A stretch of DNA of 64,000 nt from Ruania halotolerans (GCF_021049285.1 NZ_CP088017.1:3793380-3857379), one strand, 5' to 3'; shown: positions 29,485 to 38,615, numbered from the stretch's first letter. Translations and numbers: made by a program. The notes: a model not told the origin generated them from the sequence alone.

Positions 29485-30726
29485 GTGAGCTTCATCGAGA
29501 CACCACCACACGGCCAGCTGGAAGCTGCCGCCCAGGACTCTCTGCCCACGCTCATCGTCGGCGCCGGCATCGCCGGCACCACGCTCGCCCAGTTACTACG
29601 GCAGTCCGGTCAGCACCCGGTGCTGATCGAACGATCCACTGGCGGCCGCCACCCGGGCTACATGCTCGCACTGATGCCCATGGTCGATCGGGCCTTCGAC
29701 GACCTCGGCGTCCGTGAGGCATACCGCGCCCGTAGCGTCCCACTGGACCGGTACCGGGTACGCTCCCACACCGGCCGTCCGATACGCACCGAGTCGATGG
29801 CGCGCCTCCTCGCCCGGTACGGCGACTACCGCGGCATCAGCCGCGGTGCCCTGCTGGACGCCCTCACCACCGACCGTGCCCCGGTCTCCACCGGTACCAC
29901 CGTGACCCACCTCCAGGAGGACACCGACGGCGTCACGGCGACCCTGCGCACCGGGGCGGAGGAGATCACGGCGCGTTTCGCCGTCGTGATCATCGCGGAC
30001 GGGATCGGTTCGACCACGCGTGATCTCGTGGCCACGGAGCCACCTGCTCGCGTCGATACCGGCTGGGGCGGCTGGGTGGTGTGGGCGCCGCCGGACGAGG
30101 AGATGGACCTCGGCGAGGAATTGTGGGGCACTGACTTCATGGTGGCCACATATCCGGTGGCAGGCGCGATCGGCGTCTTTCTCGGCGCCGCGCGGGAGCA
30201 CACGCAGGCGGGTCCGGAGGCGTTCGTGGCCCGGGTACGTCGCCAGGTCCGTGCGCCCGGCGCGCGAATGGACGCCGCACTACAGGCCGTTCTCGATGAT
30301 CCGGACCCGTACTACTGGCCGCTGAGCGACGTGCGCGCCGCCCGGTGGACCACCGGGCGCACCGTGCTGCTCGGCGATGCGGCAGCCGGCTTCCTGCCCA
30401 CGGCCGGAATCGGGGCCGGGATGGCGATGGAATCGGCCTGGATGCTGGCGCGCATGCTGGCGCACGGTACCCGCGACGGCGGCCCTGACATTCCGAGTCT
30501 GCTCTCCTCGTTCGAGGTGTACCAGCGGCCACGAGTGGAAGCCGCACAGGACAACTCCCGCACGCTCGCGCGGTGGATGTTCGGGCGCAGCCGCGTGTGG
30601 GCCACGGTGCGCGACCTCGCCGTGCGGCTGGCGAGTGTCACGTTCGCCCTCGGTCCGATCCGGAAGCTGCTCGACGACCTACCCGATCCGGACGCGGCGG
30701 TCCGCCGATCGGCCACACACCGGTAG
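29485..30726 (+). CDS. FAD-dependent monooxygenase (FAD_binding_3 type)
   Basis: 413 residues. The dinucleotide motif GAGIAG lies at 26-31, and the second FAD motif GDAAAGFLPTAGIGAGMAMES near 295 is typical of class A flavoprotein hydroxylases and geranylgeranyl-reductase-like oxidoreductases. It lacks membrane segments and is probably a cytosolic, NAD(P)H-using enzyme acting on an unknown aromatic or polyketide-like compound. Start GTG 29485 follows GGAGGGA. It sits under a promoter bracketed by two TetR-like palindromes, the pattern of a xenobiotic-inducible detoxification or resistance gene. The substrate is unknown. Confidence 0.85.
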   Translation: MSFIETPPHGQLEAAAQDSLPTLIVGAGIAGTTLAQLLRQSGQHPVLIERSTGGRHPGYMLALMPMVDRAFDDLGVREAYRARSVPLDRYRVRSHTGRPIRTESMARLLARYGDYRGISRGALLDALTTDRAPVSTGTTVTHLQEDTDGVTATLRTGAEEITARFAVVIIADGIGSTTRDLVATEPPARVDTGWGGWVVWAPPDEEMDLGEELWGTDFMVATYPVAGAIGVFLGAAREHTQAGPEAFVARVRRQVRAPGARMDAALQAVLDDPDPYYWPLSDVRAARWTTGRTVLLGDAAAGFLPTAGIGAGMAMESAWMLARMLAHGTRDGGPDIPSLLSSFEVYQRPRVEAAQDNSRTLARWMFGRSRVWATVRDLAVRLASVTFALGPIRKLLDDLPDPDAAVRRSATHR

Positions 30727-30936
30727 GAGCACCCCTCCCGCACGGGCCACTCGTCCGCTGGAGGGGGTTGAGGACGCCAACAGGAATCGATCACTCCTCC
30801 CCCTGTGGCGGGGTGGCAAACTGCTTCACTGCTCGGAGCACGATGCCGCAACGGTCTCATCACACCTTCGGCACGATCGCGCATCGAACGGGACACGCCT
30901 CTCCCGCGGTCGGCCGCACAGGCCTACCGTTCGAGC

Positions 30937-31860
30937 ATGAGACGAATCCGTGGAGTTCTGGTGGTGCTCGCCGTGGCCGCATTGGCCGCGTGCTCGAGCG
31001 GTGGGAGCGAGAGCTCTGACGGTGGGGGTGCAGACATGGCCGGCCCCGAAGTGAGTCAGGAGCAAGCCGAAGCAGGTGACGGCGCTTCTGTGTCCGATCA
31101 GGGCGCCGTCGGCCGCGATGTCGCCACAGAGACCGGCGAGCGGCAGGTGATCACGACAGCTCACGCGACCGTCGTGGTGGACGACCCCGAAGAAGCGGCG
31201 ACAGATCTGGCCGCCCTGACCACCGCCGCCGGGGGGCACGTGCAGAACCGCTCGGTTCACCAAGGCGAGGACGATGCCGACTATCAGAGCCTGCCCTCGG
31301 CCAGCATGACCCTGCGAGTTCCCTCAGCAGAGCTGGAGGGCGTGCTCACCGATCTAACCGACCTCGGCGACGTGCGGGACATTTCCCAGTCCAGTGAGGA
31401 CGTCACTCGGACGATCGTGGATCTCGACGCGCGGATCAGCGCGCTGGAAACGTCCACGGCCAGGCTCGAGGAGATCATGGCCGGTGCCGAAACCAGTGCG
31501 GACCTGATCGATGCCGAGGCCGCGCTCAGCGAGCGACAGGCCGAACTGGAATCCCTGCTCTCCCAGCGGGAACATCTGGCCGATCAGGTGGCCATGTCCA
31601 CCCTGCACGTGGAGCTGACCACCGAACCTGCTCCCGAGGTCACCGCCGACGGGTTCGTCGGCGGGCTGCAGACCGGATGGCAGGCGCTGGTCTCCTTCGT
31701 GAGCGTGCTCGTGGTGACGGTCGGCGTCCTGCTGCCGTGGCTGGTGCTGCTGGCTATCCCGGCCGCGATCATCTTCGTCGTCACGAAGCGGCGTCGGCGC
31801 AGGAACACCGCCCCCGCGGGCGAAAGCGAGCCCGAGGTGGCACACAGCGAGAGCTCCTGA
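30937..31860 (+). CDS. DUF4349 lipoprotein
   Basis: 307 residues. Lipoprotein signal with Cys19 (AALAAC), a Ser/Gly/Asp-rich linker, then the DUF4349 core (TTAHATVVVDDPEEAATDLAALTTAAGGHV; SMTLRVPSAELEGVLTDLTDLG) with a predicted coiled coil (SALETSTARLEEIMAG...EAALSERQAELESLLSQ), a membrane segment near residues 255-282 and a basic tail. The family is common in actinobacterial envelopes with no known function. ATG 30937 was chosen because the lipobox falls at the right distance. Confidence 0.85.
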   Translation: MRRIRGVLVVLAVAALAACSSGGSESSDGGGADMAGPEVSQEQAEAGDGASVSDQGAVGRDVATETGERQVITTAHATVVVDDPEEAATDLAALTTAAGGHVQNRSVHQGEDDADYQSLPSASMTLRVPSAELEGVLTDLTDLGDVRDISQSSEDVTRTIVDLDARISALETSTARLEEIMAGAETSADLIDAEAALSERQAELESLLSQREHLADQVAMSTLHVELTTEPAPEVTADGFVGGLQTGWQALVSFVSVLVVTVGVLLPWLVLLAIPAAIIFVVTKRRRRRNTAPAGESEPEVAHSESS

Positions 31861-31947
31861 GGTCAGCCCTGCATTCAGCCATGAGTACTGCGCACGCCAC
31901 GGCCAGGACGCCTGACCGGGACCGCTTCGCCGTCGTCACGTCGATAC

Positions 31948-32652
31948 TCACACCCCCGGGTCGTGACCCACCCGCAGCCAGACGTGGCGCGGGACGAGTT
32001 CGGTGATTCCGTACAAGAGGTTCAAGTAGAGATCGATGGTCTCGATCTGCTGCCGCCCTGAGACGTGCAACAGGATGTCCTGCCCCTCAATGGAGATCGA
32101 CCGGCCGATCGCATCGGGCTGCAGCAGGCGTTCCATCATCCTCGGGTGGATCACGTCATAGGGAAACTGGCCCTCGGGCCCCTTCACCCGCCAGGCATCA
32201 TTGAACGCGCTCGACTCGAACTCCACATCCTGACCACCGAAGAACTTCGCAATCGCCGCGCCCGCGCCTTCCGGGGTCAGTTGCAGCCACGGCAGCGGAG
32301 CCGGCAGGTGCAGTGCGAGCACATGAAAGTAGTGTGTGGAGCGGTTCTTTCCGGAGCCGGTGGTGTACTGGTAGGTCATCGAGACCGCGGCCCGGCCATG
32401 GAAGTCGCCGGTGAGCAGATTCTCGGCCCGGCGTGAACTGCCGCGGCCGAACGGTGGGCTCTGCCATCGTCCGACCATGTGCTGACCTGACCGGCTGAAG
32501 TTCCACCCGCGGGCGGCGGCCCATGCGGCAAGGCGTTCGCGACGCTTCTTCGCATTGCGTATCCCGACCACAATCGCGACCACGATGATCGCAGGAAACG
32601 CGATCCACATCACGATCGAGATGGCTCCCGCACCCAGAACCTCGGCGTCCAT
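31948..32652 (-). CDS. Membrane-anchored protein of unknown function
   Basis: 234 residues. One membrane segment at about 10-30 (AISIVMWIAFPAIIVVAIVVG) followed by a soluble domain (RERLAAWAAARGWNFS; NLLTGDFHGRAAVSMTYQYT; STHYFHVLALHLPAPLPWLQL; IHPRMMERLLQPDA) that resembles a family of actinobacterial hypothetical proteins. No catalytic motif is seen. It is a stand-alone gene, convergent with DUF4349. Confidence 0.75.
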   Translation of the reverse strand: MDAEVLGAGAISIVMWIAFPAIIVVAIVVGIRNAKKRRERLAAWAAARGWNFSRSGQHMVGRWQSPPFGRGSSRRAENLLTGDFHGRAAVSMTYQYTTGSGKNRSTHYFHVLALHLPAPLPWLQLTPEGAGAAIAKFFGGQDVEFESSAFNDAWRVKGPEGQFPYDVIHPRMMERLLQPDAIGRSISIEGQDILLHVSGRQQIETIDLYLNLLYGITELVPRHVWLRVGHDPGV

Positions 32653-32762
32653 CTGCGCACTCCCCTGATCGGCCTACCTGTCCGCGGGAAGGGTAGCAAC
32701 GCTGCGGCGCCCCGACGGCGCTCGGTGCAGGGCAGAACTACCCGCGCGAGGCCGCGCGAGGC

Positions 32763-33236
32763 TTAGAACTCCTGGAGGTAGAGCAGCATCCGGTAGTCCT
32801 GGCCCGGTTCGATATTGGTGAACCCATGGCGTTCGTAGAAGCGCCTGGTGTCGGTATCGACCTCGTCCACACCGATATGCATCTCCTGCGCTCCTCGCTC
32901 ACGCACCTGCTGCACCGCCGCAGTCAGCAGCGCTGTGCCGATGCCTGCGTCACGCAGAGCCGGGCGGACGTACAGTTCCTCGAGCTGAGCGAGCGGCCCG
33001 GCGTAATACGGCGTGGGGCGCAGGGTCAGGAACGCGAATCCGGTGGCGTCGGCTTCGTCAGCGCCGGCGAGGAGCACGAGCACGTCATCGCGCACGAGCA
33101 GGTCGGCGAATCGCTCGGCGAACTCCGCCGCGCTCGGCGTGGGCGTGTCGAACTCGACGTTGAAGTCATACAGGAGCCTGCCCACCAGTACGGCATCGTC
33201 GGTGTGAGCGCGGCGAACCAGGGCCTTGACGGTCAT
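32763..33236 (-). CDS. GNAT-family N-acetyltransferase
   Basis: 157 residues with the GNAT fold: strand and helix at the start (LVRRAHTDDAVLVGRLLYDFN), the central LEELYVRPALRDAGIGTALL acetyl-CoA loop (about 87-106) and a C-terminal RFYERHGFTNIEP. It would transfer an acetyl group to an amine; the substrate is unknown. ATG 33236 is the only plausible start. It is followed at 21 bp upstream by the DUF3817 gene end, co-directed. Confidence 0.85.
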   Translation of the reverse strand: MTVKALVRRAHTDDAVLVGRLLYDFNVEFDTPTPSAAEFAERFADLLVRDDVLVLLAGADEADATGFAFLTLRPTPYYAGPLAQLEELYVRPALRDAGIGTALLTAAVQQVRERGAQEMHIGVDEVDTDTRRFYERHGFTNIEPGQDYRMLLYLQEF

Positions 33237-33257
33237 CTATTCAGAATACGCGGGACC

Positions 33258-33716
33258 TCAGGCACCCACCGGCGGGCCGAGCCAGAGCAGCACGCGGAAG
33301 ACGACGGCCACCACGGCCAGTGCCACCAGCGCGAACCGCACCGGCCGGCGCAGTACCGCGGCCAACGCTCGCTCGATCCGGGTACCGGCTCCTCCGCCGA
33401 GCAGCCGCCAGTGCTCCCCCGTCAAACCCCTTCGCCGTACCCATCGACCGAACGGGATCGTCACGAACGGTGGGATGGCACTGGCCAGGCCGAGCACTGT
33501 GGTCCCTGGACTCCACCGCTGGTCGATGGCCACCACGACCGTGACCACGCAGTAGGCGAGGAAGACGAAACCGTGGATCGGCCCGGCGATGGCGACCCCG
33601 AGGTCGGTCGTCCGGGTCACGTACTTCAGCGCCATGCCGAGCAGCAGGAGCGCCCAGGTCACCGCCTCGGCGTCGGCGAGAATGCGGTGCAGGCGGCCGG
33701 GCCCAAGAAATCTCAC
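33258..33716 (-). CDS. DUF3817 membrane protein
   Basis: 152 residues with three N-terminal membrane segments typical of DUF3817 (LHRILADAEAVTWALLLLGM, HGFVFLAYCVVTVVVAI, then SAIPPFVTIPFG) and an added basic, hydrophobic C-terminal segment. The function of the family is unknown. It is probably cotranscribed with the acetyltransferase gene downstream. Confidence 0.8.
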   Translation of the reverse strand: MRFLGPGRLHRILADAEAVTWALLLLGMALKYVTRTTDLGVAIAGPIHGFVFLAYCVVTVVVAIDQRWSPGTTVLGLASAIPPFVTIPFGRWVRRRGLTGEHWRLLGGGAGTRIERALAAVLRRPVRFALVALAVVAVVFRVLLWLGPPVGA

Positions 33717-33851
33717 CGGTCCATTCTCACCGACACACCCTTCGGTCGTGATCGTGAAGGAACGGCGAAGGAGGGGCAGATCACGTGAAAGGTGCGCGAG
33801 GGTCTACGCGTTCTGGCCGGCCACGCCGCCCCAGGCTGCCACGCTCGGCGA

Positions 33852-34724
33852 GTGAACAGTGACACTCCCTCTCTCGGCATCCCTGCCCTCCCCCTCCCGA
33901 CGGCGGAGGTCACCGCCCTGGGCCGGCTCGCGTTCGCCGTCGGGCAACTGTTCCGGTTCGCCTGGATCGAGGTGCAGTGCTGCCTGTTCCCGATCGCGAT
34001 CTTCGCCGGGCTCGCGCTGACCTCCGTGGTGGATCTGCCCATCCCGCGGTACGACGCGCTGCTGATCTATGCGCTCGCGCTGACCGGGGTGTTCTACCTG
34101 CTCAAGCTGGAGACCGGCCGGGAGGTGGCCGTGATCGGAGCCTTCCACCTGATCGGGTTGGCGCTGGAGATCTTCAAGGTGTCCATCGGTTCGTGGTCCT
34201 ACCCCGACGACGGGGTGCTCCGGGTGGCAGGCGTGCCGCTGTACTCGGGATTCATGTACGCGGCCGTGGGGTCCTACATCTGCCAGGCCTTCCGCCGGTT
34301 CGACCTGCGGGTGAATCAGTTTCCGGTCGTGCCCACAGTGATACTGGCGATCGCCGCCTACCTGAACTTCTTCACCCACCATGTGATCGCGGACCTGCGC
34401 TGGGCGATCGCCGCGGGCTTCGTGGTGGTGCTGTGGCGGTCGCGGGTCTCGTTCACGGTCGGGTCGCGGCGGTATGGGCTGCCGCTGAGTGTGAGCTTCG
34501 TGCTGATCGGCTTCTTCCTCTGGGTGGCCGAGAATGCCGCCACCTTCCTTGGCGCGTGGGCCTACCCGAACCAGGCACAGATCTGGGAGATGGTGCACGC
34601 CGGCAAGTGGGGCTCGTGGGCGCTGCTGGTGAGCCTGAGCTTTGTGCTGGTGGCCGCGGTGAAGATGCGCGAAGGCAAGTTCTACGGCGAACCCGGCGCT
34701 ACGCCGTCGGTGCGAACGCACTGA
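33852..34724 (+). CDS. DUF817 membrane protein
   Basis: 290 residues with about eight membrane helices. The DUF817 pattern is clear (FAWIEVQCCLFPIAIFAGL; LEIFKVSIGSWSYPDDG; GVPLYSGFMYAAVGSYI; FLWVAENAATFLGAWAYP). The function is unknown. GTG 33852 is preferred; the open frame upstream is non-homologous. It diverges from DUF3817 and converges on the VOC gene. Confidence 0.88.
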   Translation: MNSDTPSLGIPALPLPTAEVTALGRLAFAVGQLFRFAWIEVQCCLFPIAIFAGLALTSVVDLPIPRYDALLIYALALTGVFYLLKLETGREVAVIGAFHLIGLALEIFKVSIGSWSYPDDGVLRVAGVPLYSGFMYAAVGSYICQAFRRFDLRVNQFPVVPTVILAIAAYLNFFTHHVIADLRWAIAAGFVVVLWRSRVSFTVGSRRYGLPLSVSFVLIGFFLWVAENAATFLGAWAYPNQAQIWEMVHAGKWGSWALLVSLSFVLVAAVKMREGKFYGEPGATPSVRTH

Positions 34725-34756
34725 ACCGACTCCTCGCATGCGCCCGGCAGCGTGAG

Positions 34757-35641
34757 TCAGGCCGCGGCGCTGACCTCGATGAGGGTGTTCCACGGGTCCT
34801 CGAACCGCACGGTGGCGCCGTCGTGGCGGCCCTTGACGCCCGCGAGACGCAACCGGTCGGTGAGCGCCACGACGTCGTCGGTGGTGGGCACCTCGATGCT
34901 CACCTGACCCAGCCCGAGTGTGGCGGCGCGCGGGCCGGCACCGGCGGAGTTCCAGGTGTTCATCCCGATGTGGTGGTGATAGCCGCCGGCAGCGATGAAC
35001 AGCGCTTGGCGGCCGAACGCGGCCATCACCTCGAAGCCGAGCGTGTCCACATAGAAGGCCCTGGCCGTCGCGATGTCGCCCACCTGCAGGTGCACATGCC
35101 CGATGACGGCGTCCGGCACGTTGGTCTGCCCGGAAGGTGATGCCGGGGCGGCCTGGGTAGCCGGGGCGAGGTGCGCACGCACGAAGGCGTTCGGATCGAG
35201 CGGGAGGGAGTCCATCTGCACCCCTCCGCCGGCGGTGCGGGCCCACTGCTCGCGGGGGCGGTCCACGTACAACTCGACGCCGTTGCCCTCTGGGTCGTCG
35301 AAGTAGAACGCCTCGGAGACGAGGTGGTCGGCGGAGCCGGTGAAACTGGCCGGGGCAAACTGCGCCACGCTCACCAGCGCCTGGGCAAGGCTCGCGCGGT
35401 CGGCGAACAGGATGGCGGTGTGGAACAGACCGGCATCACGCCGGGAAAACGTGGGCAGATCGCGTTCAGCGCGCATCCGCATGATCGGCGTGCTGCCACG
35501 GCCGAGGACGGCGGTGGGCCCGGTGTGCTCGAGCACGTCCAGTCCGATGCCGGTGGCGTAGTAGCGAATCATCGCATCCAGATCGCGCACGAGCAGGTTC
35601 ACGGTGCCCATCGCGGTGTCCTGAGCCAGTCGGTCGGTCAT
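34757..35641 (-). CDS. Two-domain VOC-family (glyoxalase/dioxygenase-like) protein
   Basis: 294 residues with two vicinal-oxygen-chelate modules: residues about 8-130 (TVNLLVRDLDAMIRYY; FYFDDPEGNGVELYVD) and about 168-290 (IGHVHLQVGDIATARAFYVDTLGFEV; GGYHHHIGMNTWNSAG; RFEDPWNTLIEV). The layout resembles ring-cleavage dioxygenases of the catechol 2,3-dioxygenase (CatE) type. ATG 35641 follows GGAGAG at 4 nt. A perfect 8-bp palindrome lies immediately before the ribosome-binding site, implying regulated expression. No ring-hydroxylating partner is nearby. Confidence 0.85.
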   Translation of the reverse strand: MTDRLAQDTAMGTVNLLVRDLDAMIRYYATGIGLDVLEHTGPTAVLGRGSTPIMRMRAERDLPTFSRRDAGLFHTAILFADRASLAQALVSVAQFAPASFTGSADHLVSEAFYFDDPEGNGVELYVDRPREQWARTAGGGVQMDSLPLDPNAFVRAHLAPATQAAPASPSGQTNVPDAVIGHVHLQVGDIATARAFYVDTLGFEVMAAFGRQALFIAAGGYHHHIGMNTWNSAGAGPRAATLGLGQVSIEVPTTDDVVALTDRLRLAGVKGRHDGATVRFEDPWNTLIEVSAAA

Positions 35642-35651
35642 TGCACTCTCC

Positions 35652-35671
35652 ATAGTTGATCGTTCAACTAT
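35652..35671. promoter_or_regulatory. Palindrome (MarR-like) upstream of the VOC gene
   Basis: ATAGTTGA-TCGT-TCAACTAT: perfect 8-bp arms, 4-nt spacer, ending 11 bp before the ATG of the VOC protein. TTGA...TCAA symmetry is common in MarR-family operators. No MarR gene is present in the window. Confidence 0.6.
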
Positions 35672-35732
35672 CGCAGAGAGATGGCACAACGGCAACCCCA
35701 CCATCGCGACGGGGTCGATGGCGTCGAGACAC

Positions 35733-36467
35733 TCAGTCCTCGCTGCCGTCTTGCTGCGCCTGACCTCGCCGACTGAGCCACGCGACGAGCGGGACGAGCG
35801 GTCGGAACAGACGACGCATGACCGGGCCGGGGAACCACGGATGACGTTCTTCCCGCCACACCCGAGCACGCGGGTGCTCCCGGGTGAGGACGCTGTAGGG
35901 ATGATCGTTGCGCGGTCGCGAGGTGTACACCTCGATCGCTCTCAGGTGTTTGGTGTTGACGTATCCGTACTGACTAGGGCTCACGAGGCGCACCGGCGCA
36001 CCATGCGCAGGTGTCAGCGGGCGCCCATGGAGCCGGGTCGCGATGAGCACGTCATCGGCGAGAGCATCGTCAAGTCGGAGGATCGCGCGGTAGTCGTCAT
36101 GACCGACGAAGCCCAGGTGGGTCACCGCGGTTCGCTGCGTCAACCGCGGTTCGATCACCGAGCGATAGAAAGCGGCGAAGGTCACGCCACCCCACCGCAG
36201 TCGCGTGGCGGACCAGCCGGCCACGCAATGGAAGTTCTCGGTCCGCTCGACCTGCGGAAGTTGATCCAGTTCCGCCAGGGGGATCGAGTACTCCGCGCCA
36301 ATGGCGCCGCTGATGGTCAGCGTCGGATCGGCGGGGATCTGCGGGGGTGGGTGGTGCAGATGGGTCCCGAAGCGCGGAAATCCGGCGATGCGGCGCTGAC
36401 CGGGCGGAAGGTCGTCGCGGCCGCGTCGAGCTCGCGCATCCGGGATCTCCTCAGATCTCGATGTCAT
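35733..36467 (-). CDS. Molybdopterin-dependent oxidoreductase (YedY/sulfite-oxidase fold)
   Basis: 244 residues, only the molybdopterin-binding domain of the sulfite-oxidase superfamily: ISGAIGAEYSIPLAELDQLP, then FHCVAGWSATRLRWGGVTF with Cys81 as molybdenum ligand, and APVRLVSPSQYGYVNTKHLRAIE. A C-terminal basic tail (RRLFRPLVPLVAWLSRRG) may be a weak membrane association. No Tat signal is visible, unlike exported YedY. Upstream open frame was rejected as non-homologous. The electron acceptor and substrate are unknown. Confidence 0.85.
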   Translation of the reverse strand: MTSRSEEIPDARARRGRDDLPPGQRRIAGFPRFGTHLHHPPPQIPADPTLTISGAIGAEYSIPLAELDQLPQVERTENFHCVAGWSATRLRWGGVTFAAFYRSVIEPRLTQRTAVTHLGFVGHDDYRAILRLDDALADDVLIATRLHGRPLTPAHGAPVRLVSPSQYGYVNTKHLRAIEVYTSRPRNDHPYSVLTREHPRARVWREERHPWFPGPVMRRLFRPLVPLVAWLSRRGQAQQDGSED

Positions 36468-36615
36468 GACTCCAGGTCCTTCGTGACCGTGAGCGGCATG
36501 TGCCGGACTCTGGTGGTGTGCATTGCAGGAGGCGAGGCCATGGACCCACCATGCGGCCGCCGTCACGCCGGCGTATCGCCCGCAGGTCGCGACCACCTCA
36601 TCCTCGAGGATGAAC

Positions 36616-37302
36616 TCAGCGGGGCCGCACGATGCCTGTCTCGTAGGCGAGCACCACAGCCTGGACCCGATCACGCAAGCCGAGTTTGGTGAGCACGTGC
36701 CCGACATGAGTCTTCACCGTGGCCTCCGAGAGGTGCACGCGGCGGGCGATCTCGGCGTTGCTGTCACCGGTGGCGAGCTCGAGCAACATCTCCAGTTCAC
36801 GCGGAGTGAGCCGCTCGCGGATTTCCTCAGCCCGCCCCTCGCCCACCGGAACCGACCGAGCAACGTGCTCGATCAGCCTGCGCGTGGTTGACGGCGCCAC
36901 CACCGCGTGGCCGGCGTACACCGTGCGGATCGCTGCGACGACCTCTTCGGCGCGGGCGTCCTTGAGCAGGAAGGCGCTGGCCCCGGCCCGGAGCGCGGGA
37001 AAGGCATAGTCGTCCAGATCGAAGGTGGTTAGCGCCATCACCCGGGTGCGCGGAAACTCCCGCGTGATGGCCGCGGTTGCCTCGATCCCGTCCAACCGGG
37101 GCATCCGAATATCCATCAGCAGCACGTCCACCCGCCGACTCCGCACCATCGCGATGGCCTCATACCCGTCGGCCGCCTCACCCACCAGACTCAAGTCGGG
37201 CTGGCTCTCCACCATCATCCGCAGCGCTGAGCGCATCAGTTCCTGATCGTCGACGATGCCGACGCGGATCTCCTCCCTCACCTCTGATCCGACCTCAGTC
37301 AT
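36616..37302 (-). CDS. NarL/LuxR-type response regulator
   Basis: 228 residues. The receiver domain at about 12-130 has Asp64 (VLLMDIRMP) as phospho-acceptor and acidic pocket VDDQ at 17-20. The C-terminal LuxR helix-turn-helix (LTPRELEMLLELATGDSNAEIARRVHLS, split: TPRELEML then NAEIARRVHLSEATVKTHV) binds DNA. ATG 37302 follows GGGGAGG at 5 nt and lies 8 nt inside the kinase gene's end, so the pair is co-translated. Confidence 0.93.
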   Translation of the reverse strand: MTEVGSEVREEIRVGIVDDQELMRSALRMMVESQPDLSLVGEAADGYEAIAMVRSRRVDVLLMDIRMPRLDGIEATAAITREFPRTRVMALTTFDLDDYAFPALRAGASAFLLKDARAEEVVAAIRTVYAGHAVVAPSTTRRLIEHVARSVPVGEGRAEEIRERLTPRELEMLLELATGDSNAEIARRVHLSEATVKTHVGHVLTKLGLRDRVQAVVLAYETGIVRPR

Positions 37303-38512
37303 CGCGACCTCCCCACGGCAGCCTCGCCCACACTCGCCATCCGTCCTCGGTGGGACCACACGCCAGGTCGCCGCCGACAGCCTCGACCCGCTCCCGCATT
37401 CCCGTGAGTCCGCGGCCTGGATCCGCGGGCGCGGCGCGGCCGCCGTCGTTGCTCACCTCGACCACACAGTCACCGTTGCTCGCCGCGAGCTGGACCCGAG
37501 CCGACGCCTCGGGACCAGCATGACGAGTGACGTTGGTGAGCGCTTCCTGCACCAGGCGGTAGGCCGTGAGCGCGACCATCGGTGAGCCGCCGGGCGGCAG
37601 AGCGCCGGAGAACTCCACAGGCAGACCCGTCGCCCGCATGGCCTCCACCAAGTCCGGCAGTTCGCTGCCGCCAGGCTGTGCGTGCACGGGCGCCTCACCA
37701 TCGCGAAGGACTCCGAGCAGACCGCGCATCTCCTCGAGCGCCCCGCGCCCGGTGCCGCCGATCGTCTCGAGGATCTGCGACGCTCGGCCCGGGTCGTTGA
37801 CCACCACCAGCCGGCCCGCCTCCGCATGGCTGACCACGACAGCCAGCGAGTGCGCGACCACATCGTGCATCTCACGCGCGATCCGGCGGCGTTCGTCGGC
37901 CGCTGCCCGTGCGGCCACTTCGGACACCCACGCCGAGCGCACGGCACGGAACCGGCCGAGCGCCCAGGCAGACATCGTTCCGCCAAGGGCGGCAGTGATC
38001 ACCATCAGCTGGAACACCCAGTCCGCCACCCCAGCGAGGGTGAAGCTCCACACTCGGACCAGCGTCACCAGGCATCCGACCAGGCCGATAGCCAGCGCAA
38101 TGGGCGGCCACGGGCGGGGCGCGTGCGCGCTCACGCCGTACAGAACCACGAAGTAGCAGAAGACGCTCGGGAGAAAGACCGCGGCAAACTCTCCCCCGAC
38201 GGCTGCCGCCGTGGGTCCGCCCAGATCGGGCGCCACCACGAAGGCGAGCATCACCGACGCGGCCACCGTGTAGGCCGGTATCGGCCAGCGGCGCGCACCG
38301 AACACACTGGCGTGCAGCATGACCAGCGCGGTGAGCAGGGCGCTCGTCCAGCCGGAGCCCACACCCGCTTCCCGCACCGAGGACCAGGAGATCGGCAGCA
38401 CGACGAGTGCGAGGAGTGCGGCGAGCGCCACCTGCCCGGCGTCCGCCAGCCAGCGCGGCCCAGGTTCGAGCGTCTCCGCCGCAGCGTCAGGACGCACAGG
38501 ATCAGGGGGCAC
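37295..38512 (-). CDS. Sensor histidine kinase (HisKA_3, NarX/DesK type)
   Basis: 405 residues. About five membrane helices span 25-180, then the HisKA_3 dimerisation segment (RIAREMHDVVAHSLAVVV, phospho-His216) and a C-terminal HATPase (LTNVTRHA; RGLTGMRERVEAVGG). It phosphorylates the response regulator encoded right after it. No sensory periplasmic domain is apparent, so the signal is probably sensed in or at the membrane. Start GTG 38512. Targets are unknown; this type often watches cell-envelope stress in actinobacteria. Confidence 0.92.
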   Translation of the reverse strand: MPPDPVRPDAAAETLEPGPRWLADAGQVALAALLALVVLPISWSSVREAGVGSGWTSALLTALVMLHASVFGARRWPIPAYTVAASVMLAFVVAPDLGGPTAAAVGGEFAAVFLPSVFCYFVVLYGVSAHAPRPWPPIALAIGLVGCLVTLVRVWSFTLAGVADWVFQLMVITAALGGTMSAWALGRFRAVRSAWVSEVAARAAADERRRIAREMHDVVAHSLAVVVSHAEAGRLVVVNDPGRASQILETIGGTGRGALEEMRGLLGVLRDGEAPVHAQPGGSELPDLVEAMRATGLPVEFSGALPPGGSPMVALTAYRLVQEALTNVTRHAGPEASARVQLAASNGDCVVEVSNDGGRAAPADPGRGLTGMRERVEAVGGDLACGPTEDGWRVWARLPWGGRDD

Positions 38513-38587
38513 AGAGTCAAGGTATGCGGGAAACCGCCTCTCGCCCAGCCTCTGCGGTCGCGCAGATTCACCCGCAACCCTCGAGTC

Positions 38588-38607
38588 AGTACACGTTTGG
38601 CTGTACT
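38588..38607. promoter_or_regulatory. Palindrome at the arsR promoter
   Basis: AGTACA-CGTTTGGC-TGTACT with perfect 6-bp arms, overlapping a -10-like TACTAT (38604-38609) that lies 6 nt before the ATG. It is a likely autoregulatory site of the ArsR protein. Confidence 0.5.
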
Positions 38608-38615
38608 ATCGACGG

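Noticed and set aside
33804-35246. 480-residue minus-strand open frame
   Set aside because: Overlaps the well-supported DUF817 and VOC genes and has His/Arg/Gln-rich shadow composition.
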